Assembly (NCBI GenBank): GCA_050303435.1
Contig: JBNLBT010000011.1
Location: 1 to 54,622, forward strand
Reading direction: 5' to 3'
DNA: 54,622 nt
Source of the DNA: JBNLBT01 sp050303435
GTDB lineage: Bacteria; Pseudomonadota; Gammaproteobacteria; Xanthomonadales; Marinicellaceae
A model generated the notes under the pieces. The model was not told the DNA's origin and made no database searches. It saw nothing but the letters and a program-made list of their open reading frames with translations. The number at the start of each line of letters is the position of its first letter. The stretch's first letter is position 1. This document shows, in pieces, positions 20,237 to 29,159 of this stretch. The translations under genes and the position numbers were made by a program.

Positions 20237-21121
20237 ATGCAAGGGTTTGCGTTTCCAATCGAGTCAATACTTTTTCGGATCAGTCCATTGTTGCGACGGG
20301 TTATATTTTTTTGTCTGGTTTTGTTGGCCGGGAGTGCTCAGGCGGCCAGGATTCAGGTACAGATTGCGCCGGCTGCGGACAGTTTTGAGCTGGTGGATGC
20401 ATTGGTCGCCCAGGGGCAGATGGAGCCACCGCCAGTGGAGTACGCGCTGGCCACTTTGACGGCGCATCCGCCACAGTCCATTCGCTATTTGATTCGACCG
20501 CGACCTGTGAATCATTTGTTGCAGCTGATGCTGGAAAATCCGAACTGGGTGGAGGCGCAACTGGCGCGTCGGGTGATTGTTGAATACCCGTACGGTCAGG
20601 ATGTTACGGCTGCGATGGCTGGATTGGAGGGTGACCCGCGAGTGGAATTGGTGTTGTTGGATGGTGCATTGAACCCGCTGGTGCTGGACCCGGCCGAACC
20701 GGTGCATGGAGAGCCGGTGGTGGCGTCCGTGACACTGGAGGATTGTCAGTGGATTCCTGTAGAGAACAGTCAGGGCTTGACTCACAATGTAGTGCGCAAC
20801 GGCGACCGGATTGAAGTTGAACTGGTGTATGGCTTTTATTTCCCGGTCACACCCATTCTATGTGGCCCCGAGCCTGAGTTCACCGATTACGAACTGGGTG
20901 CGTTCTTTGGCGGGGAATATACTCTGGCTTTATACAGAGTCAGTCACTCCGCGGAATTTCCGGTCAGTGACGATGAGCGTCAGTTATTGCTGGAACGCCC
21001 TTTGGTGATTGCCGGTGGGCCGATTGAACCGGTGGTGATTCCAACGCTAGATCGCGGTGGTCTGTGGCTGCTGGTGCTAAGCATGCTGGTGGTGCTGGTT
21101 CTGCGAACACGAATGCAGTGA
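20237..21121 (+). CDS. Exported protein with IPTL-like C-terminal sorting signal
   Basis: This 294-residue protein begins with a long signal peptide (h-region VIFFCLVLLAGSAQA). The mature domain of ~220 residues has no motif I recognise; it contains CQWIPVEN and PILCGPEPEF with two Cys. The C-terminus has the tripartite layout of an IPTL-CTERM signal: VVIPTLDRGG, a hydrophobic stretch LWLLVLSMLVVLVL, then RTRMQ. Such tails are processed by exosortase-type enzymes, with IPTLxxWG linked to exosortase H. Here WG is replaced by RGG. GGAG lies seven bases before the ATG. Its stop overlaps the next start (GTGA). Confidence 0.75.
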   Translation: MQGFAFPIESILFRISPLLRRVIFFCLVLLAGSAQAARIQVQIAPAADSFELVDALVAQGQMEPPPVEYALATLTAHPPQSIRYLIRPRPVNHLLQLMLENPNWVEAQLARRVIVEYPYGQDVTAAMAGLEGDPRVELVLLDGALNPLVLDPAEPVHGEPVVASVTLEDCQWIPVENSQGLTHNVVRNGDRIEVELVYGFYFPVTPILCGPEPEFTDYELGAFFGGEYTLALYRVSHSAEFPVSDDERQLLLERPLVIAGGPIEPVVIPTLDRGGLWLLVLSMLVVLVLRTRMQ

Positions 21122-21687
21122 AAACGCTGCAGGCAATGGCGTGGCTTGGGTGCATTCGGGCAATGATGTTGATCTCCTCATCCGCTGTGCAAGCACAAAC
21201 CGAAGATGCCTCTGCCTTGTTATTTATCGGGGAGCTGGACAAACTGGAGATCATTCCCAGAAATCGGCCGGGGTGTGAAGAGGATGCGCCGAGTCCTGAA
21301 TCCATTGTGTTGTCCAATCATTGCGCTTGCATGCAGGCCCATTTAAGTGTGACGCAGGCGTACATTCCTGCGAATCTGCAGCGCTATGAATGGCGGGGCA
21401 CGCTGGGGGAATGGTGTGAGATTGATGTGCCGCTGCATGACGACGATCGCTTGCTGGTTTTTCAAATCGACGATGAGCCGGTTCGCTGGCTGGAGGTTGA
21501 AACCGACGCGTCGGGTGAAGCGGTGCTGTCAACGGATCGTCTGGATGCGTTTTGGCCGAGTTCGAGTGCCCGTGACCTGGAGGCTTTGATGGGCTGTCGC
21601 GACGCTCATGTAGGAGACGAGCCCTGCGAGCGGCCGGAATTTGTGGCTTTGCAGCGTTTTGTGCACTGGTTGATGGCTCGTCTTTGA
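21118..21687 (+). CDS. Exported partner of the IPTL-tailed protein, unknown function
   Basis: About 189 residues from GTG at 21118, which overlaps the preceding stop (GTGA) and so suggests coupled translation. A signal peptide is visible (KTLQAMAWLGCIRAMMLISS, cleavage near VQA-QTE). The mature part has six Cys (RPGCEEDAP, NHCACMQ, EWCEIDV, GCRDAH, EPCERPE) and alternating strands (YEWRGTLGEWCEID, LLVFQIDDEPVRWLEVE). The family is unknown. ATG starts at 21142 and 21163 are alternatives but would shorten the signal peptide. It likely acts with the upstream protein in the envelope. Confidence 0.65.
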   Translation: MKTLQAMAWLGCIRAMMLISSSAVQAQTEDASALLFIGELDKLEIIPRNRPGCEEDAPSPESIVLSNHCACMQAHLSVTQAYIPANLQRYEWRGTLGEWCEIDVPLHDDDRLLVFQIDDEPVRWLEVETDASGEAVLSTDRLDAFWPSSSARDLEALMGCRDAHVGDEPCERPEFVALQRFVHWLMARL

Positions 21688-21828
21688 GCTGATCGGAATT
21701 TCTGTTTTATTGCAAATGCCTTGATCGTCCGGGACCAAGCAAATCGCGGCGCGCATTGCGTTGTCCATCATGGATTGTGTTCAGACACTTGTTTTGGGGG
21801 GATTGCATGAAAGGGTTGAGGGGATGGC

Positions 21829-22716
21829 TTATTGATCTTGGGCCCGTTTTATGCGCGACAGGTGGATCAGTCCAAGCACCGACAGCGCCGTACTCACGAT
21901 CAGTATTCCACTCAGAGCAATCACAAGTGTGTAGGATGCCGGTGCGGCATCGGACCACAGCGGTTTTGCATTCAAAGCCTGCCAAACGAAATCAGGTGCG
22001 CGAAACAAATACGCCGGTTGCAAAATGGCATCACCCAAAAAATGTGCCAGCATGCCAGGCAGCAGCGATCCTGTGATCCATGCGGTGTAGCCGATCAGCA
22101 AGCTTGCAAACAAATGAAACGGCAAGTGAGTCCATGTCACCTTGTCTGTGTGCAGCAGCCACCAGGCAAGACCGCTGAATAAAATTGCTGTGAGTACGCC
22201 GTACTTGTTTTCCAATGGTTGCTGTAAATAACCGCGGATCGAAACCTCTTCAGTGACTGCAGCGATGGCCGCGATTGATAGCAGCATGCCAATCACCGTC
22301 ACTGTCGGATAAGGGCTCAGATCGATTGAAACCGAGGGCGCCGAAACCGGCAGAAGACTTGGCAGAATCAGTCTCAATGAGATGATGGCAATAATTTGAA
22401 CCGCCATGACCGGCAACACCACAATCCAAATGCGTCGGGACAGTTGTTTTTTTCGCGTGACTTCATGACGTGCCATTTGTGTTGAACGGGGTGGCCACAA
22501 TCCGCTGCTCCAGCGCCAATAAGCCCACAGAAGCACGAGTGTGGCCGGCAAGGCCCAAGGAATGCCTGGCAGGAAACGAAGGTTTCCCAACAAAGGAAGT
22601 GCGGTCACAATCGAACCGACGATGAACACAAAAAAAGCAGCCAATACGGCGCGTAGAACCACCGGCAAGCGCAGCCATGTTTTTATCAGCAAACCCGCAT
22701 CACGTACATTACTCAT
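21829..22716 (-). CDS. CPBP-family intramembrane glutamic protease
   Basis: This 295-residue polytopic membrane protein has about seven to eight hydrophobic helices. The CPBP (CAAX protease/bacteriocin-processing, Abi) motifs are present: E156-E157-x3-R161 in TEEVSIRGYL, His201 in THLPFHLFASLL, and HFLGD (225-229). These residues form the Rce1-like glutamyl protease site. Members process prenylated proteins or bacteriocins, and some CPBP proteins (myxosortases) cleave C-terminal sorting tails. A very strong GGAGGGAG lies just before the ATG. It converges on the two exported-protein genes at 20237-21687, one of which carries an IPTL-like tail. Confidence 0.88.
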   Translation of the reverse strand: MSNVRDAGLLIKTWLRLPVVLRAVLAAFFVFIVGSIVTALPLLGNLRFLPGIPWALPATLVLLWAYWRWSSGLWPPRSTQMARHEVTRKKQLSRRIWIVVLPVMAVQIIAIISLRLILPSLLPVSAPSVSIDLSPYPTVTVIGMLLSIAAIAAVTEEVSIRGYLQQPLENKYGVLTAILFSGLAWWLLHTDKVTWTHLPFHLFASLLIGYTAWITGSLLPGMLAHFLGDAILQPAYLFRAPDFVWQALNAKPLWSDAAPASYTLVIALSGILIVSTALSVLGLIHLSRIKRAQDQ

Positions 22717-22732
22717 CTGAATCTCCCTCCAG

Positions 22733-22765
22733 CAGCCGGGCCAACGGCTGGCTTATGTTATAGCA
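22733..22765 (-). promoter_or_regulatory. Extended -10 promoter and leader hairpin of the CPBP gene
   Basis: On the minus strand TGCTATAAC (22757-22765) is an extended -10 element. Between it and the Shine-Dalgarno lies a hairpin CAGCCG-6-CGGCTG (22733-22750). Confidence 0.45.
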
Positions 22766-23300
22766 CATAGATACAGACGGAACATGGGCATAAAGTATGG
22801 CTTAAATGAAATGAAAAGCGTCGATTGAGCATCGTCTGTGATTGGAGACTGGCACAGAACAGATTTCGGCAAATGGCAGATCAAGCCATCCACCCTTGGA
22901 ATGTACGCAGTGGGCTCAGCGCATTCACGATACATCATCCTGTATGCGGTTGCTGGGGTCGTTCAAGATAGAACCATTCATGTGTCGGTACCAAGCTGCA
23001 ACGGCGCGCAATGGAGTCATGTGCCGAACTGTTTCCTTCAGACAGGTGCGCTGGCATCTGAATATTGCAATTTTTTTTCATCTTTTATTCGATTTCAACC
23101 CATTGATTTCAAATCACATTTTCTGTCGGTAAGGCGGTCGTAAGAAATGACCATGTTGCCGTAAGGCTTTGCTGTGGGCGCTCTGCTAGATTGGATTGTG
23201 AAGGGCGCCAGGGTGGCGCGGTTGAAGCGGTTTCAGCGGGCGTGAAGAGTGCACCCCTTCTTGGATTTTTATGATTTTTTCATCTGGGAGGTGTTCACGC
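22766..23300. other. Intergenic region, mixed composition, no supported gene
   Basis: No reading here shows a signal peptide, a ribosome binding site or a recognisable motif. The left part is AT-richer than the flanks, with a T8 run at about 23073. Toward the right a small hairpin GCGCCA-GGG-TGGCGC (23205-23219) lies in the presumed leader of the 23301 gene. GGGAGG at 23286-23291 is its ribosome binding site. Confidence 0.4.
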
Positions 23301-25733
23301 ATGCTTGATTTTGATTTTTCTTCAGCGCGCATCGCGCCGCGCGGACGGTTGGGGAAGGGGGTTGCTTTGACCGTCTTTTGGGTGCTGCTCTGCGCGGGCG
23401 AGTCTCTGGCGTCCTGCCCCACGTCGCAGCCGGCGAACTACGCGGGCAAGACCATCAACAACTACAATTTTTCCGCCTGCCCGAAAGGGTCGCTCATCAA
23501 GGCGGATTTCAGCCAAGCCAACCTGTCCGGTTCGACCTTCACCGGGGTGGATTTGACCGGGGCGAATTTCAGCGGCGCGAAACTGGGCCCGACGCCGAAT
23601 TACCCGCCGGTCAGTTTCACTTCGGCGCTGTTGAAAAACACGCGCTTCACCGGCGCCGACATGCCGGCCACCAATTTTGAGTTTGCCACCCTGCATTGCG
23701 CGGATTTCAGTGACAGCAATCTGTTGCAGGCGAATTTCGGCCCGTTGCAGAACATCGTCGCGGACAGCACCTGCCGCACCCGCTTTGTGGGCGCCGAGCT
23801 GAGCGTCAATCTGATCACCGACGCCGGCGCCATCGGCGGCCGCGGCAATTGGGGGCGCAGCGATTTCAGCAACGCGGATTTCCACGACATGGATCCGAAC
23901 AAGGTGAATTTCCGCGACCAGAACCTGGCCGGCGCGATCCTGACCGGCACGCGCTTTTTGAGCATTGATTTCACCGGCGCCAACCTCACCGGGGTGAAGT
24001 TCAACAAGGCGACGCTGCAGTTGACCACCTGGGACAACGCCGCGTTGAACGGCGCGGATTTCACCGGCAGCGACTTGTCCGGTTCCAGTTTCATCTGCGC
24101 GCAGGGTTTCGGCGCCAACGGCGGCACGCAAAAGGCCGATGGCAGCGCCTGCCCCAAGGCGCCGGCCACCACCCGGCCCAACGACCCGGTGAATCTGACC
24201 AACTCCACCGCGGACGATTCGGATTTCACCGGCGCGGTGCTGACCCAGGCACCGCTGTCCGGCGCCACATTGACGCGCAGCAAGTTTCATTTCGCCAATC
24301 TGGCGCAGGCGAATTTCCAGTCGCAGGGCGCCGGCACCAGCCCCGCGCAGGTCAAGTTCAGCCAGTTCGATCGCGCCAACCTGAGTCAGGCGTCGCTCAG
24401 CTCGGTGGATTTCTCCGGCACCTCGGCGCTGGGCGCGAATTTTTCCAACACCACGTTCAACCGCACCAATTTCTCCACCGCGCGGCTGGACACCGCGGAT
24501 TTTTCCAAAACCATCGTGCAGGAAACCAACTTCAGCCAGGCCAGCCTGAAAAGCGCGCAATTTGTCGGCGCGCAGATTTCGCAGCCCAACACCGGCGGCG
24601 CGGCCACCGATTTCAGCTGCGCGCAGATGGGCGGAGCGAACTGGTCCAACGCCGACATCAAGGCCGCGCTGTTCAACAACGCGGTGATGGTGGCGGAACA
24701 GTACTGCTGTCCAGCCAAACAAAGCGGCGGCCCGCCGTACTGCGGCATCATCGACTCGCTCGGCATCGCCTACGCGCAGACGCAGTTCCCGAACATCAGT
24801 GGCGCCGCGGTCAAATGCCCCAACAACGCCATCGCCGAAACCAGTGGTTCGGGCAAAAAGCCGCTTGAGCTGTGTCCGGACAGCTGGCGTCTGGCGCCGA
24901 ACTGGACCACAACCGGCTGCTCCCTCAGCGGCCAGCGCACCATGTGGTCAATCAACTGCAACGCCGATCCTGGCAACGTGGTCAAGTTCGCCGATGAAAA
25001 CCTGAAAAAGTGCATACTGGAAACCCTGCCGAACCAGAACGAGGTGCTGATCAGCACCGCCGAGCAGATTCAGAGTGTCAATTGCCCGGCGCGGCAGATT
25101 GCGGCCATCGGCGGCCTGGAATATTTCACCGCCATGCACACCCTGGATTTGAGCGGCAACCAGTTGACCGCCTTTGACCTCAAGTTCAAAAACATTCAGC
25201 CCAACGATGCCGCGCTGATTTCGCTGAATCTTGACAACAACCAGCTGACCCAGCTGGATTTGATCTCGATCCCGTCGATTGAATTTTTGAGCGTGTCCAA
25301 CAACGCCCTGGGCGGCATTGCACTGAACGCCAACACCTATCTGATGGCCCTCTCGGCGGCGCACAATAAACTGGGCCGTTTTGATCTGGCATTGCAAAGC
25401 AATTTGTACTACGCCGATCTGTCGTTCAATCAATTGACCGACGTGCTCGGCCAGTATGCCAGCAATCTGGACGGCCTGCGGCAGCTCAGTTTTCTCAATT
25501 TATCCAACAACGCGCTGACCACAATCGGTTCCATCTCGGGCATCGCGGCCAACAACAAAACCGGCGCCGGCAGCCTGACCAACCTGTATTTGAACTGCAA
25601 CGCCCGCTTCAGCTGTGGCGATTTGCAGGTTTACGACGGCACGCTGTATCCGGCCGCCGCTTCATCCGGTTGCAGTGTGTACGACCCGTCGCAGTCCAAA
25701 TGGATTGCGCAGTCCGTGCCCATCTGCAACTGA
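23301..25733 (+). CDS. Exported pentapeptide-repeat plus leucine-rich-repeat protein
   Basis: This 810-residue protein starts at ATG 23301, nine bases after GGGAGG; a reading from 23271 begins before that site. The N-terminus has a hydrophobic export segment (VALTVFWVLLCAGESLASC); LASC could also serve as a lipobox. Residues ~60-450 are pentapeptide repeats A(D/N)(L/F)xx (KADFSQANLSG, TGVDLTGANFSGAKL, RTNFSTARLDTADFSK), predicted to fold as a right-handed quadrilateral beta-helix. Cys-containing insertions follow near 460-560. The C-terminal ~200 residues carry leucine-rich repeats (MHTLDLSGNQLTAF, LISLNLDNNQLTQL, LSFLNLSNNALTTI). Both repeat types bind proteins or carbohydrate; no catalytic site seen. 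First gene of a three-gene cassette. Confidence 0.85.
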   Translation: MLDFDFSSARIAPRGRLGKGVALTVFWVLLCAGESLASCPTSQPANYAGKTINNYNFSACPKGSLIKADFSQANLSGSTFTGVDLTGANFSGAKLGPTPNYPPVSFTSALLKNTRFTGADMPATNFEFATLHCADFSDSNLLQANFGPLQNIVADSTCRTRFVGAELSVNLITDAGAIGGRGNWGRSDFSNADFHDMDPNKVNFRDQNLAGAILTGTRFLSIDFTGANLTGVKFNKATLQLTTWDNAALNGADFTGSDLSGSSFICAQGFGANGGTQKADGSACPKAPATTRPNDPVNLTNSTADDSDFTGAVLTQAPLSGATLTRSKFHFANLAQANFQSQGAGTSPAQVKFSQFDRANLSQASLSSVDFSGTSALGANFSNTTFNRTNFSTARLDTADFSKTIVQETNFSQASLKSAQFVGAQISQPNTGGAATDFSCAQMGGANWSNADIKAALFNNAVMVAEQYCCPAKQSGGPPYCGIIDSLGIAYAQTQFPNISGAAVKCPNNAIAETSGSGKKPLELCPDSWRLAPNWTTTGCSLSGQRTMWSINCNADPGNVVKFADENLKKCILETLPNQNEVLISTAEQIQSVNCPARQIAAIGGLEYFTAMHTLDLSGNQLTAFDLKFKNIQPNDAALISLNLDNNQLTQLDLISIPSIEFLSVSNNALGGIALNANTYLMALSAAHNKLGRFDLALQSNLYYADLSFNQLTDVLGQYASNLDGLRQLSFLNLSNNALTTIGSISGIAANNKTGAGSLTNLYLNCNARFSCGDLQVYDGTLYPAAASSGCSVYDPSQSKWIAQSVPICN

Positions 25734-25785
25734 TTCCAGCAACACAAAAAGCACACACAACGACACACCACTCAGGAGCACAACC

Positions 25786-28700
25786 ATGACACTGAAAATG
25801 ACATCCGTCCCCATCGCGTTCCACGCCGATCTGTCCGACGCCCACCCGGGCGAGGAGTATTATCTGGCCCACGCCGGGCAGCGCCACCGCATGCTGCCAC
25901 ACACCGAAGAAACCTTGGCGGCGCTGCGCAAGGAGGCGCCGCACCTGCTCGGCGCGGCCGAGGCCGGTCAGATCACCCACTACGCTGAGAAACAGCTGCA
26001 CATGCCGGCCGAAGCGCCGGGCCGGGTGCACCTGCGCCACACCATGAAAACCTTCCCCGGCAGTCACGGAAGCGAAGGCGTGAGCCACTCGGCGATATTC
26101 ATCCCGCCGGATGAAGCCCAGCTCAAGGGCGTCAAAGTGCACCACGCCGCGCCGCTCGATTACACCTCCACGGCCAAGTGTTTTCTGTTTCACCACCCCA
26201 ATCTGGTGACCAAGGACACGCAGGGCGCCAAGGACATCCACGCTTTGATGGACGAGGCCAATATTGCCACCAAAATCAACGCGCTGGCGATGCAGATGCG
26301 TGCCATGGGCCAACCCACGGAAACCTCCGGCTGGGCCACTTTGCAGCCGTTTGTGGAAAAAAGCGAAGAGGCCGATTACGACAAAAAATCCTGGGGCACC
26401 TACCGCCAGCACCCGACCGAGCAGATCCAGAAAGCCGCCTTTGACCCCTTGAGCGAACTGGTGGTGGCGGTGAACAACACCGAAAGCCTGCAAGACGTCA
26501 AATGGACCGTCACGCCGGGCGAGGCGGTGCAGGGCGGTGGCGGCAATCAGCAGCTGACCAAATACGCTGACTTGCTGGCCATGCCGGCGGAAAAACGCCG
26601 CGGCCTGGGCGCGCCATCGGGCAACGACTGGAGCGTGGCGGTGGCCAACACCTCGCAGGTCAACCAGTTGCTGTTCTCGGTCAAAGTGGTCGATGCGGCG
26701 AAAAACCAGGTGGAAGTGACCTTCAACAACTACGCCTACCGCTACCTCGGCCTGTACGTGACTTTTTACGACGCCAATGGCAACGCCATGTCGCTGCCGA
26801 ACTGGACCCCGGATTCGGACTCCATCGTCAACAAACTGGTGGTCGACGCCTTCAACAATCAGTACGACACCATGCGCTATCTGGGTTTCATCTCGCCGAT
26901 GAATTCAGTCTATGCGGTGCCGCTGCCTCCGACCGGCGAAGCCAGCAGCACCTTCACCTTTCCACCGGGCGCGGTGTCGGCTTCGCTGTTCGGCTCAGGG
27001 CTGGGCACCGGCGCCGATCTGTGGCCGAAAACACCGGCCCTCGGTGGCGTGTTGACCGGGGTGTTCAACCTCGGTGTGCCAAGCATTTTGCTGGTGGTTG
27101 GTGCCGCCGCGCAATCCTACAAACCGCTGTACGACATCGTCGACGATCTGGCCAAGAACAAAAAATTCCTGATCGGCGCCGCCGCGGTGATCGCCGCCTA
27201 CATTGGCGGCACCTCGGTGGCGAATCGCAAGTTCAACTGGTCGGGAGCGACTTCGCTGACCAAGTTTTTGTTTGAGAAGTCGGTGACCAAAGCGCTGCTG
27301 TGGGTTGAGGCGGAGCTGGCGGAAAACGCCATCCAGGATCAAATTCCGTTCGCCGGCTGGATCATGCTGACCATCAACATCGCCGCGACCCTGGCACAAA
27401 TGGCGCAAACCATCGTGTCCATCGCCACTTCGCCGTGGAACATCGAAAACAAACTGGCGGTGACCATCACCTCCACCGTCGACGTGTTCCCGGACCCGCG
27501 CAGAAAAGTCTTTCCGCAGGGCTCGGACCGCAAATACGTGGTCAAAATGATTTACAAAAACGCCAACCGCCCGACCGTTTCGCACGAATACAAACTCGGC
27601 GATGACGACAAGCCCGCTTCGCTGGCCGCAGTGTTCGACAAAAACACCCTCGGCGGCCAGGTCAAGCTGGAGGCGGATTTCTACATCGGCAACTGGCTGG
27701 CCGGCAAAGCCACCACCGGCTGGCTCGACAACGACGAGAAAACCCTCAGCCAGGTGACCCTGTATCTGGTCGACAACCCGGTGCCGCTGGACGACAAATC
27801 GGTGTACAGCCACCAGCAGATACTGGTGTACAAAAACAAGGCCTACGACTGGCAGACCGATAAAACCCCGCCAACGGCCACCATTGCCGACCGCAACACC
27901 AGCCCCAGCGGCAACGCCATTGGCGACTGGACCGGCATCAGCCTGAGCCAGCGCAAGGCCATGCTCGGCAGCGCCTGGCAGGCCGCCGGCATGGGCATTC
28001 AACAGTGCGGCGGCTCCAACAGCGGCCAGCTGTACGCCTTCCAGAGTCTGGGCATACCGGGTTCGCCGTCGATCAATGAACAGTTTCCCGGCTGCGGTTT
28101 CGCCGGCAAGTCGCGCCTGGTGTTCGACGCCTTCCCGCCCAAGTTTTTGATGAAGAACGGCCAGTGGGTGCTTGGCCCCAACGACCAGCCGGTGCCCGAC
28201 CCGAGCGACAAGTCGCTGGGCGATTACTACATCGATCCACGGCAGGCCGAAGTGGACCCCGACGCCGGCGGCGGCTACCACCTGCGCAAGGTGGCGCTGG
28301 ACGGCAGCACGCCGTTCAACATGCAGGCCAAACAACCCAGCTACGGGCGCTTTTCGATGTTTCCCGACTCGATCTGTCTGCACCCCTCGATGCAGGTCAT
28401 TGGCGTCAATTCAGTGAACAAGAAACTGATGGTGGCGCCGTTGGTGGAAGGCGGTGCGGCCGACGTCGACGTGCCGGTGGCGGCGTTTTCATCCGGCCCG
28501 GCCAGTGACCCGAGCCGCCCCGGCCTGATGTTCTATCCGGTGGCCGTGGCCGCGGCCTATGACGGCACCATTCTGGTGCTGGAGGACACCAGCAGCGACG
28601 GCAGCCACACCAGCAAACAGGTGGCGCGCATCTCCGCCTACGATTTGTCGATGAATCCGGTGCAGCGCTTTCAGGACAGCGCCGGTCAGCCCAGTTACTG

Positions 28701-29070
28701 GCTGTATCTGGACGCGTCGGCGGGCATGACCTATCTGGACATGCAGTCGGTCGGCGATGAACGCATGACCTACATTTACGTGCTGGCCTACAACGGCGCC
28801 GGCGACAAACCGTCCGATTACCGCATGGCGATTTACACCTACGGCAAAGAACCGCCGAAAAGCAATCCGCTGGTGACCACGCCGAACATCCCGGCGGCCG
28901 GCATTGCGGTGGACATGTGGCACTCGGTGTACACGCAGAACTACGCCATGGTCACCGACGGCGCCGGCCAACCGGCTGGACCCGGCGGCAGCGGCACCGG
29001 CCCGGCCGGCCGCACCGTGCCGTCCATCAGTCTGTGGTTACCGCCGATTCCGAGCCGCACGGGTTCGTAA
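25786..29070 (+). CDS. Large orphan protein with hydrophobic central segments and propeller-like C-terminus
   Basis: This 1094-residue protein starts at ATG 25786, seven bases after AGGAG. It has no signal peptide although both flanking genes encode exported proteins. Residues 1-220 are His/Ala-rich and mixed alpha/beta. Residues ~225-400 look like beta-sandwich domains (WSVAVANTSQVNQLLFSVKV, VEVTFNNYAYRYLGLYV). Residues ~415-560 contain three hydrophobic helices (SILLVVGAAA, FLIGAAAVIAAYIGG, AGWIMLTINIAATLAQMA), as in pore-forming or translocated proteins. The final ~250 residues read like blades of an NHL-type propeller (FYPVAVAAAYDGTILVLED). It ends in a Gly/Pro-rich tail. I do not recognise the family; pore-forming effector, cell-surface or cytoplasmic scaffold all remain open. 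Confidence 0.8.
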   Translation: MTLKMTSVPIAFHADLSDAHPGEEYYLAHAGQRHRMLPHTEETLAALRKEAPHLLGAAEAGQITHYAEKQLHMPAEAPGRVHLRHTMKTFPGSHGSEGVSHSAIFIPPDEAQLKGVKVHHAAPLDYTSTAKCFLFHHPNLVTKDTQGAKDIHALMDEANIATKINALAMQMRAMGQPTETSGWATLQPFVEKSEEADYDKKSWGTYRQHPTEQIQKAAFDPLSELVVAVNNTESLQDVKWTVTPGEAVQGGGGNQQLTKYADLLAMPAEKRRGLGAPSGNDWSVAVANTSQVNQLLFSVKVVDAAKNQVEVTFNNYAYRYLGLYVTFYDANGNAMSLPNWTPDSDSIVNKLVVDAFNNQYDTMRYLGFISPMNSVYAVPLPPTGEASSTFTFPPGAVSASLFGSGLGTGADLWPKTPALGGVLTGVFNLGVPSILLVVGAAAQSYKPLYDIVDDLAKNKKFLIGAAAVIAAYIGGTSVANRKFNWSGATSLTKFLFEKSVTKALLWVEAELAENAIQDQIPFAGWIMLTINIAATLAQMAQTIVSIATSPWNIENKLAVTITSTVDVFPDPRRKVFPQGSDRKYVVKMIYKNANRPTVSHEYKLGDDDKPASLAAVFDKNTLGGQVKLEADFYIGNWLAGKATTGWLDNDEKTLSQVTLYLVDNPVPLDDKSVYSHQQILVYKNKAYDWQTDKTPPTATIADRNTSPSGNAIGDWTGISLSQRKAMLGSAWQAAGMGIQQCGGSNSGQLYAFQSLGIPGSPSINEQFPGCGFAGKSRLVFDAFPPKFLMKNGQWVLGPNDQPVPDPSDKSLGDYYIDPRQAEVDPDAGGGYHLRKVALDGSTPFNMQAKQPSYGRFSMFPDSICLHPSMQVIGVNSVNKKLMVAPLVEGGAADVDVPVAAFSSGPASDPSRPGLMFYPVAVAAAYDGTILVLEDTSSDGSHTSKQVARISAYDLSMNPVQRFQDSAGQPSYWLYLDASAGMTYLDMQSVGDERMTYIYVLAYNGAGDKPSDYRMAIYTYGKEPPKSNPLVTTPNIPAAGIAVDMWHSVYTQNYAMVTDGAGQPAGPGGSGTGPAGRTVPSISLWLPPIPSRTGS

Positions 29071-29131
29071 TCCACCGCGGCGCACAGCAATCGCCGGGGC
29101 GGGCCCACCGTCGGCCCCGGCGAATGGCCGA

Positions 29132-29152
29132 TTCACACACAATAAAGAGGAG
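29132..29152 (+). promoter_or_regulatory. CACACACAATAA leader element and strong ribosome binding site
   Basis: TTCACACACAATAA (29132-29145) followed by AGAGGAG (29146-29152) lies directly before the 29160 start. A near copy, TTTACACACACAATAA (32391-32406), precedes the 32420 gene in the same position, suggesting a shared translational or regulatory leader. Confidence 0.45.
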
Positions 29153-29159
29153 AAAAATC

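Noticed and set aside
22838..23143. 101-codon + strand reading in the gap before the pentapeptide gene
   Set aside because: No ribosome binding site, signal peptide or domain. A second frame over the same stretch is equally open, so neither stands out.
23322..24722. 466-codon minus-strand open frame with repeats
   Set aside because: Its repeats merely mirror the pentapeptide repeats of the + strand gene.
26995..28383. 462-codon minus-strand open frame
   Set aside because: Antisense to the 25786 gene. Composition is Gly/Val/His-rich shadow type, with no recognisable domain or start signal.
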